This document shows positions 58,938 through 64,000 of a stretch of DNA of 64,000 nt, piece by piece. The notes under the pieces were generated by a model. It did no database searches, was not told the DNA's origin, and saw nothing but the letters and a program-made list of their open reading frames with translations. The stretch lies in NCBI RefSeq assembly GCF_041429795.1, contig NZ_CP163424.1:248001-312000 (forward strand). Reading direction: 5' to 3'. The stretch's first letter is position 1, and each line of letters starts with the position of its first letter. A program made the position numbers and the translations under genes. The DNA is from Algimonas porphyrae (lineage in GTDB: Bacteria; Pseudomonadota; Alphaproteobacteria; Caulobacterales; Maricaulaceae).

Positions 58938-59320
58938 TGGCCGTGTCCGAGACACTCGAGCGCATCATAGATGCGGCAGGCCAGCAGGCCGCCCAGCTTC
59001 TGTGTCGCGCGCATGGCGGGCACCGCCTTTACCTGTCCGACCGCCCAGGCTCCGCATTGGTTGATTGCGTAGGGCTGGACGCCGCGGGCGCAATCGTTAA
59101 AGAATTCGGGAATTGCGAGATGGATATTCCAATGGGGCACTGGTCGGGTCCCAGCGCACGCCGCAGAGCTGTGAGGCGCGCTCTGCAGAATGGGGCGACG
59201 ACGACCGACGCGGCGAGACTGGCCGGTGTCTGCGACCGGACAGGGTGGCGCGTCCGGGCCGCACTGAAAACTGGCGGCCCCGATACACTCCCGCTTTTTG
59301 GTGACGATAGCGCCGACTGA
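58937..59320 (+). CDS. mor: Mor-like middle/late transcription activator
   Basis: A 127-residue protein. The C-terminal half has the Mor/C pattern: a Gly-rich GGHRLYLSDR strand, IVKEFGNCEMDIPM loop, then ARRRAVRRALQNGATTTDAARLAGVCDRTGWRVRAAL, a helix-turn-helix. Mor activates the promoter that leads to late genes. It is the last gene of the early operon and is directly followed by a 16-bp palindrome spaced as a Mor-binding site would be. Identity is by motif and position. Confidence 0.75.
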   Translation: MAVSETLERIIDAAGQQAAQLLCRAHGGHRLYLSDRPGSALVDCVGLDAAGAIVKEFGNCEMDIPMGHWSGPSARRRAVRRALQNGATTTDAARLAGVCDRTGWRVRAALKTGGPDTLPLFGDDSAD

Positions 59321-59335
59321 CTGACAGCTGTCAGT
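59320..59335 (+). promoter_or_regulatory. 16-bp perfect palindrome, candidate Mor site
   Basis: ACTGACAGCTGTCAGT overlaps the mor stop. Its centre is 32 bases before a TATGGC (59359-59364) that could be a -10, placing the palindrome at about -43, the position where Mor binds at the Mu middle promoter. It lies 65 bases before the lysozyme start. Confidence 0.55.
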
Positions 59336-59399
59336 GTGTTCCAGAAATCTCTGAAGCCTATGGCTTGTGTCGATCCACGCGCCACAATGAGCCAGAGCT

Positions 59400-60326
59400 A
59401 TGCGATTATCACAACCGGGACGGGACCTGCTGAAGCGCCTCGAGGGCAGCCGGGCACGGGTCTATCAGGACGCGGCTGGCCATGACACGATCGGCGTCGG
59501 GCATCTCATTAAGCCCGAAGACCGCGAGCGCTACAAAGATGCCGTGCTGAGCGATCACGAAATCGCTCAGCTGCTGACACGCGACCTGCTTCAGTTCGAA
59601 GCGGCGGTCACACAAGTCTGTCAGGACGGCGGCTTGATGCCGTCTCAAACCCAGTTTGACGCGTTCGTTCTGTTGACCTTCAATATCGGTGTTGGCGGTC
59701 GCGATCCGGGCTTTGTGACATCGACCGTGCTGCGTCGCTTCCTGAACCGTGACGAGGCGGGCGCGGCGGCCGCTTTCCTGATGTGGAATAAGATTACCAT
59801 TACCGACCGAGGAACCGGCGAGCGTCGACGGGTCGTATCTCGCGCACTTGAGGCGCGCCGTATCGCAGAATCACGTCTGTTCTTGCACGGTTACTATGAC
59901 GCGACACCTTACAACTCGCTCGACGATGAAGAGCAGCTGCGCGCGTTGATTATTCCGTCCAACCGCCAGGGGCAGAGCGAGAGCGTCTTACCGTCCGAGT
60001 CGGAGATCCGTCCGAACCTGAAATCATCGCGGACAATGAAAGCGACAACGGCCGGGCAGGCGGGTACGGGCATTGCGGCATCGGCCGCGACAGTCGGCGC
60101 GGTCCGAGAGATCACAGAGCAAGCGGCTGATGCAGCCCATAATGCCGGTGATGCGGCGCGCTCTGTCACCGACGTAACGGAAGCCACGGTTCGAACGGCC
60201 TCTTTCATGTCCAGCATCTCATTCTGGGTGTTCGCTGCCATTGGCATCGGCGCTCTGATTGCGATCATTGCCTTTATCCTGATCCGCCGCGCGCGCCAGG
60301 ATGACTGGCAGCGTGGGCTCCGCTGA
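59400..60326 (+). CDS. GH24 (T4-type) lysozyme with C-terminal membrane segment
   Basis: A 308-residue endolysin. The first about 165 residues are a T4-like muramidase with the catalytic triad Glu15, Asp24, Thr30 (E-x8-D-x5-T) in LEGSRARVYQDAAGHDTIGVGH. No N-terminal signal peptide. After an Ala-rich linker (about 215-255) comes a hydrophobic helix (SFWVFAAIGIGALIAIIAFILI, about residues 270-292) and a basic end. The membrane anchor is unusual for a T4-type lysin and may hold the enzyme at the inner membrane. Confidence 0.9.
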   Translation: MRLSQPGRDLLKRLEGSRARVYQDAAGHDTIGVGHLIKPEDRERYKDAVLSDHEIAQLLTRDLLQFEAAVTQVCQDGGLMPSQTQFDAFVLLTFNIGVGGRDPGFVTSTVLRRFLNRDEAGAAAAFLMWNKITITDRGTGERRRVVSRALEARRIAESRLFLHGYYDATPYNSLDDEEQLRALIIPSNRQGQSESVLPSESEIRPNLKSSRTMKATTAGQAGTGIAASAATVGAVREITEQAADAAHNAGDAARSVTDVTEATVRTASFMSSISFWVFAAIGIGALIAIIAFILIRRARQDDWQRGLR

Positions 60327-60328
60327 TC

Positions 60329-60619
60329 ATGGGAGGGTTTGGTGCATGGATCGCGGCTCGCCTGTCCAAGATCGGCGGAGCCTTAGTCCTGGCGGGTGCC
60401 GTCGTTTTGGGCGTGTTGATGGCGATAACTGGGATCAAGCGCCGCGCGCACCATGAGGGTCGCGAAGAAGTTCGTGATGAAGAAGAAAGACGGCGGCTAC
60501 GTCAGGCCGTCGAAGATGGAGAGCGTCATGCTGAAATCACCGAAGCCATGCAGGACGCCCATGTGGACGGCCCTCGCACTCGCGACGATGTGCTTGACCG
60601 CCTGCGGAACGACCCCTGA
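60329..60619 (+). CDS. i-spanin (Rz-like)
   Basis: A 96-residue protein with an N-terminal hydrophobic anchor (KIGGALVLAGAVVLGVLMAI) followed by a charged helix (RRAHHEGREEVRDEEERRRLRQAVEDGERHAEI, in pieces). This is the Rz layout: inner-membrane anchor plus periplasmic coiled coil. An o-spanin gene begins inside it in another frame and ends past it. The gene starts 2 bases after the lysozyme stop. Confidence 0.85.
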   Translation: MGGFGAWIAARLSKIGGALVLAGAVVLGVLMAITGIKRRAHHEGREEVRDEEERRRLRQAVEDGERHAEITEAMQDAHVDGPRTRDDVLDRLRNDP

Positions 60620-60827
60620 GGTCGAGACCGTTGTCGTCAGGGAATATGTCTGTCCGCTGGTCGAGCCATGGCCTGCGGATCTGCGCGCTGTTGCGGCAGA
60701 TGATCTGATGTTTCTGCCGCCCTCATCACCCGTCTTCGATCTGCTCGCCTCCGCCATTCGCCTGCGCGACAGCGTGAAGGCCTGTCACGAGACAAAAAAA
60801 CAACAAGAAAAAGGGGCATCGGAATGA
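60528..60827 (+). CDS. o-spanin (Rz1-like) lipoprotein, overlapping the i-spanin
   Basis: A 99-residue protein starting inside the i-spanin gene in a +1 frame. A signal peptide (MLKSPKPCRTPMWTALALAT) ends in lipobox LTAC with Cys26. The mature part is Pro-containing and Val/Glu-rich (VVREYVCPLVEPWP). Rz1 proteins sit in the outer membrane and join Rz to fuse the two membranes in lysis. The overlap is about 92 bases. An in-frame ATG further upstream is possible. Confidence 0.85.
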   Translation: MLKSPKPCRTPMWTALALATMCLTACGTTPEVETVVVREYVCPLVEPWPADLRAVAADDLMFLPPSSPVFDLLASAIRLRDSVKACHETKKQQEKGASE

Positions 60828-61165
60828 TGTCGATTACATCAAAATTCTATGCCTGGATGGATCTGAACTGGCCGATCGTCCTGCTGTCGATCTTCATTCT
60901 GTGTATTTTCCTGACGGGCTGTTTTGCCTTCACAGTCTGGGTTTTACGCAGCGACAATGAGTCCGCGATCAGCGCTATCCTTACCATGCGCGAAGAGCAG
61001 GATCAGCGATCGCAGAGCATGATCGCGGATCTTAAACGTGAGATGGGTCGCAAGACCGACGAGATCATGGGGACCGTGTCTGATACGGCCGAAGCGCTGG
61101 TCGAGGAGGTCGATGAACGCCAGGCGGAACGGACCTCGTTTCTGACGGATGAACATGATGGGTAG
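60824..61165 (+). CDS. Phage membrane protein (holin candidate)
   Basis: A 113-residue protein with one strong hydrophobic helix (WPIVLLSIFILCIFLTGCFAFTVWVL, about residues 16-42) and a long charged, probably coiled-coil C-terminus (REEQDQRSQSMIADLKREMGRK). It overlaps the o-spanin stop by four bases. Its place after the spanin pair makes a holin or antiholin role possible, but the long soluble tail is atypical. Confidence 0.65.
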   Translation: MMSITSKFYAWMDLNWPIVLLSIFILCIFLTGCFAFTVWVLRSDNESAISAILTMREEQDQRSQSMIADLKREMGRKTDEIMGTVSDTAEALVEEVDERQAERTSFLTDEHDG

Positions 61166-61565
61166 TCCGTTAGCCATCGACTGGGCGGCCGTTCTCGGTG
61201 TTGCGACCCTGATCTGTACGATCATCGGCGGAATGCTGACGCTCGTCTACAGGCTGATCGTCGTCAATCAAGGAAAGACAGCCGCGCTCTTTGACGCGCG
61301 GGTCGAGGCCGCAGTTCAGGCTTTCGAGGCGGCTCTCAGGGCGCGCGATGAACTCGAGCGCGAGAGGATTGATGGCTACAAACAGGATGTCGCTGCCCTG
61401 CGCAAGCGTCAGGATTTACTTGAGAGGGAGCTGAGGTCGATGGTCAAGGATCTCTCTCGAAACTACGTTCCCCGCGAAGATTTTCTGAAGCGGGACACGG
61501 CGTTGGAACTGAAACTTGATCGGCTCGGAGAGAGGCTGGTCAACATTGTCACGAGGGAGGGCTGA
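61149..61565 (+). CDS. DUF2730-like phage membrane coiled-coil protein
   Basis: A 138-residue protein. A hydrophobic segment (AAVLGVATLICTIIGGMLTLVYRLIV, residues about 13-38) is followed by a long coiled coil (VQAFEAALRARDELERERIDGYKQDVAALRKRQDLLERELRSMV, in pieces). This is the DUF2730 (Mu gp25-like) layout found between lysis and packaging genes of Mu-like phages. The start could also be 61155. Its role in phage assembly is unknown. Confidence 0.72.
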   Translation: MNMMGSPLAIDWAAVLGVATLICTIIGGMLTLVYRLIVVNQGKTAALFDARVEAAVQAFEAALRARDELERERIDGYKQDVAALRKRQDLLERELRSMVKDLSRNYVPREDFLKRDTALELKLDRLGERLVNIVTREG

Positions 61566-61566
61566 G

Positions 61567-61887
61567 ATGCCGATATCACAAGAACACACCGTTGCATCAG
61601 CGAGGCGTAATCTGCGCTGGTCTGTGATCCTTTGTGCCAGCGCAGGCGGGCGACTTGGCATCAATGAAGATATCGTGTTGGACACGATTAATCGATCTGG
61701 CCTGCCTGTCACGCGCTCCGAGATGCGCGATGCTGCGCATTATGTCGAAAGTCATGGCTATATCGGCATCGACGAAGGTGACAATCAATGGGTCTTCAAG
61801 ATTACCAGCAAAGGTACTGATCTCGTCGACAATGAAATTGCTTGCCCTAAGTCGATTGCGCGGCCTCCGAAATACTGGGGTGACTGA
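61567..61887 (+). CDS. Mu gp26-like winged-helix protein
   Basis: A 106-residue protein from the start at 61567, one base after the previous stop. It has a winged-helix-like core (LCASAGGRLGINEDIVLDTINRSGLPVTRSEMRDAAHYVESHGYI, in pieces) and a strand WVFKITSKGTDLVDNEI. The ArsR-like shape and the position between DUF2730 and DUF3486 genes match Mu gp26, thought to act with the packaging genes. No catalytic motif. Confidence 0.65.
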   Translation: MPISQEHTVASARRNLRWSVILCASAGGRLGINEDIVLDTINRSGLPVTRSEMRDAAHYVESHGYIGIDEGDNQWVFKITSKGTDLVDNEIACPKSIARPPKYWGD

Positions 61888-61892
61888 CCGAG

Positions 61893-62444
61893 ATGCCAGC
61901 GCCGTCCAAAATTATGGTGCTCCTCAATGATGCGGAGCGCGCCGAGCTCGACCGCCGCATCAAGGAAAACGGCTTTGGCGGTTATCGCACGCTTGCTGCC
62001 TGGCTTCAGGAACGGGGCTATGAAATCAGCAAATCGTCTGTGCACGCCTACGGCCAAGAGCTCGAGCAGCAGTGCAAGAAGATCCGGATAGCAACAGAGC
62101 AGGCGGACTATATTCGCCGGATGTTCCCTGACGACGATGCCGGGATGATGGATGGGGTGCTACGGACATTCGTCGCCGAGCTGTTTTCCTACATGCAGGA
62201 CTTCAGCATTGAGAAAGGCTCCATGGATCCAACCAAGATGGGCAAGCTCATCGGGGATCTGTCAAGAGCGACCGTGTCTCAGAAAAAATTGCAGGCACAG
62301 ATCCGCGAAGAAGAGCGCCAGCTCGCCGCCGAGGCTGCGCGAGACGCTGTATCCGAACAGGGTGTATCAGCCGAGATTGCTGACATGATCTATCGTCAAG
62401 TCCTGGGCGTTGACCGACCGGCTCTCGAGGCTCCATCGACGTGA
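61893..62444 (+). CDS. DUF3486 protein (Mu gp27-like small terminase)
   Basis: A 183-residue protein with the DUF3486 pattern: MPAPSKIMVLLNDAERAELDRRIKENGFGGYRTLAAWL (in pieces), ISKSSVHAYGQEL, then a long helical part (ATVSQKKLQAQIREEERQLAAE). It probably recognises phage DNA for packaging. Starts 5 bases after the previous stop and overlaps the large terminase GTG by four. Confidence 0.88.
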   Translation: MPAPSKIMVLLNDAERAELDRRIKENGFGGYRTLAAWLQERGYEISKSSVHAYGQELEQQCKKIRIATEQADYIRRMFPDDDAGMMDGVLRTFVAELFSYMQDFSIEKGSMDPTKMGKLIGDLSRATVSQKKLQAQIREEERQLAAEAARDAVSEQGVSAEIADMIYRQVLGVDRPALEAPST

Positions 62445-63964
62445 GCGCGAAACCCGCCACAGTTGAATCCGAAATCGACTGGGAGGCGGTTAAGGCCGAG
62501 GCCTCAAGCGATGCCGACCGGCTGAAGGCATCCAACGACAATGACAAGATTCTGCTGCGCTACCAGCAGCGTATTCTGGCCACAGTCGCACAATCCGCCT
62601 TTGTTGTTATCGAGAAAAGCCGTCGTATCGGTGCGACTTGGGCGCTGGCATCAGATGCCGTTCTGCGGGCCGGGAAGTCCCGCGCGGCGGGCGGCCAGAA
62701 CGTCATGTATATTTCCTACGCCATGGACATGACGCGGGAGTTCGTCGAGGCCTGCGCATTCTTTGCGCGGATCTTCGGCCAGGCGATGACCAAAGCTGGC
62801 GAATTTCTGTTCAAGGAAGGCAAAGATGATGAAGGGATCAATGCGTTCCGGATCGAATTTGCGTCCGGCTTCAAGATCCAGGCGCTCAGTTCCGCACCGC
62901 GTTCGATCCGCGGCAAGCAGGGTCTGGTTATCATCGATGAGGCCGCATTCGTTGACAGTCTCGATGAGCTGGTCAAGGCGGCGAACGCCATGTCGATCTG
63001 GGGCGGTCGGGTGGTCATCATCTCTACGCATAATGGCGTAGACAATCCGTTTAACAAGCTGCTCGATGAGGTGAAGTCCGGAGAGCAAGCCGGTGTTTGG
63101 TTGAAGGTAACCTTCGATCAGGCGATCGCGGACGGGCTCTATGAGCGTGTCGCGCTGATGAAACCGGAGATGGCGTCACTCGGTCGCGACGGGTTTGTCG
63201 CGCGCATTCGCGGCATATATGCGAAAAATGCATCCGAGGAGCTCGACGTCATTCCATCGGCAGGCGGCGGGTCCTGGCTCGCGGCGGCCGACATCGCCAA
63301 GGCGACGGCCGCCAATGACAATGCAGTTGGTCCGCATGCCTATCAGGGCGGTCCGTGTGTGCTGGGTTGGGACGTGGCACGTAAGGTGGACCTCTCAGTG
63401 CTCTATCTCTTCGAGTTGGTTGGGAACCGGCTAGAAGAGCGTGAGCTGATCGTGATGAAAGGCCTGCGCTTTTCAGAACAATATGGCGAAGTGGACCGGC
63501 TCTTTGAGCGGTACCGCATTATCAAGTTCAATATCGATCAGACGGGCATGGGCGAAGCCGTCGTGGAAGAAATGGAAGAGCGTCACGGCGAGAGCATTGT
63601 CGAAGGTGTCATGTTCACATCTGCCAACAAGCTCGAGATTGCCATGGTGCTGAAGCGGCGGTTTGAAGATGAGGAGATGCTGATCAGCAATGATCCACTG
63701 CTGCGCGCCGACCTGCGATCCATCAAGAAAAGCGGCGGCGCTTCGGGACGTCCCGTCTTCGCCAATGACAACAACAAGGATGACGATACGGATGGCCATG
63801 GGGACCGGTTTTGGGCAGCCGGTCTGGCGACGCTCGCCGCCGAGACAGGCGAGATCCAATATGACTACCACTCCGCTGCCCGGTCGAGTGCGTCCGAGGT
63901 GCCATTCGGCGGCCGTCGAGTGCGCACCAGCTCAGGTCTGTCGTCCATGAAAGGAGCCTATTGA
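62441..63964 (+). CDS. Phage terminase large subunit (Mu gp28-like)
   Basis: A 507-residue protein starting at GTG. The ATPase has a Walker A-like EKSRRIGATW and Walker B LVIIDEAAF, followed by the coupling motif STHNG. The C-terminal RNase H-like nuclease shows Asp in GWDVARKVDLS and in FNIDQTGMGEAV. It pumps and cuts DNA during packaging. The stop overlaps the next start. Confidence 0.93.
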   Translation: MSAKPATVESEIDWEAVKAEASSDADRLKASNDNDKILLRYQQRILATVAQSAFVVIEKSRRIGATWALASDAVLRAGKSRAAGGQNVMYISYAMDMTREFVEACAFFARIFGQAMTKAGEFLFKEGKDDEGINAFRIEFASGFKIQALSSAPRSIRGKQGLVIIDEAAFVDSLDELVKAANAMSIWGGRVVIISTHNGVDNPFNKLLDEVKSGEQAGVWLKVTFDQAIADGLYERVALMKPEMASLGRDGFVARIRGIYAKNASEELDVIPSAGGGSWLAAADIAKATAANDNAVGPHAYQGGPCVLGWDVARKVDLSVLYLFELVGNRLEERELIVMKGLRFSEQYGEVDRLFERYRIIKFNIDQTGMGEAVVEEMEERHGESIVEGVMFTSANKLEIAMVLKRRFEDEEMLISNDPLLRADLRSIKKSGGASGRPVFANDNNKDDDTDGHGDRFWAAGLATLAAETGEIQYDYHSAARSSASEVPFGGRRVRTSSGLSSMKGAY

Positions 63965-64000
63965 TGCCCGGCCGTCATATTCAACGGGTCGGTCAATCAG
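63964..64000 (+). CDS. Start of next phage gene, probably portal (cut by window)
   Basis: An ATG at 63964 overlaps the terminase stop (TGATG) and opens a frame, M-P-G-R-H-I-Q-R-V-G-Q-S, still open at the window end. In Mu-like phages the next gene is the DUF935 portal protein. Only 12 codons are visible, so the call rests on gene order. Confidence 0.5.
   Translation, partial: MPGRHIQRVGQS

Larger units (their letters stand above)
48625..64000 (+). mobile_element. Mu-like transposable prophage (left part; continues past the window)
   Basis: The gene order is that of phage Mu: leftward S24 repressor, rightward Ner, DDE transposase A, AAA+ protein B, a long early operon with Gam and GemA, Mor, lysozyme and spanins, DUF2730, DUF3486, terminase, and a portal start. 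The left end is placed near 48615-48640 from repeats; a TG dinucleotide that could be the terminus occurs at 48615 and 48624. Genes are closely overlapping with no visible frameshift, so the prophage may be functional. The right end lies outside the window. Confidence 0.93.

Noticed and set aside
1-64000. CRISPR arrays, rRNA or riboswitches
   Set aside because: No regularly spaced repeats, cas genes, ribosomal RNA or recognisable riboswitch folds were seen.

Overview
The window is high-GC DNA from an alphaproteobacterium. Supporting signs are candidate GGAAC-N16/17-CGTT (sigma EcfG type) promoters, HWE-family kinase proteins, a LOV protein beside a single-domain receiver, TadG-type proteins, an efp/inositol-phosphatase pair and a phage carrying GapR- and GcrA-like proteins. 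The overall flavour is that of the Caulobacterales/Maricaulales (Hyphomonadaceae-like) group, but the genus cannot be read from sequence alone.

Positions 1-31.6 kb are ordinary chromosome: the end of a GT4 glycosyltransferase, an ABC exporter pair, an SPFH operon with three tiny downstream genes, an S9 peptidase, MarC, a divergent VOC/Lrp pair, an esterase, a nitrilase, three tandem TadG-like von Willebrand proteins, two small lipoproteins, a dienoyl-CoA isomerase-like gene with a DUF2855 gene, an O-antigen-ligase-like gene, AtuA, a divergent AraC/SDR pair, LtrA, EF-P, an inositol monophosphatase, L31, and a phospholipid operon (cardiolipin synthase, DAG-kinase-like, metallophosphoesterase) divergent from an EEP-family phosphatase/nuclease.

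Positions 32.8-41 kb form a dense signalling island: four Crp/Fnr regulators, a LOV protein whose kinase half has lost its key residues, a single-domain response regulator, and two overlapping HWE-type genes that look complementary. One keeps the ATP-binding residues but has lost the phospho-acceptor His; the next keeps the His but has lost the ATP-binding residues. Candidate EcfG promoters lie in front of a Crp/Fnr gene, the cardiolipin synthase operon and a small acidic protein. Together these suggest an accessory branch of the general stress response. This is the most interesting host locus.

Positions 41-48.6 kb hold an arginine succinyltransferase operon (astA, astB, an M20 hydrolase where astE might be expected, astD), a tandem universal stress protein, a class C beta-lactamase-like lipoprotein and a tRNA-Leu(CAA).

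From about 48.6 kb to beyond the window end is a Mu-like transposable prophage: candidate transposase-binding repeats at the left end, an S24 repressor, Ner, MuA- and MuB-like transposition proteins, a long overlapping early operon (Gam, GapR-like, GcrA-C-terminus-like zinc protein, MT-A70 methylase, GemA, Mor-like activator), a 16-bp palindrome placed as a Mor site would be, a lysis cassette with nested spanins, and the start of the packaging genes (DUF2730, DUF3486, terminase, portal start). No frameshift is seen, so the visible part looks intact.
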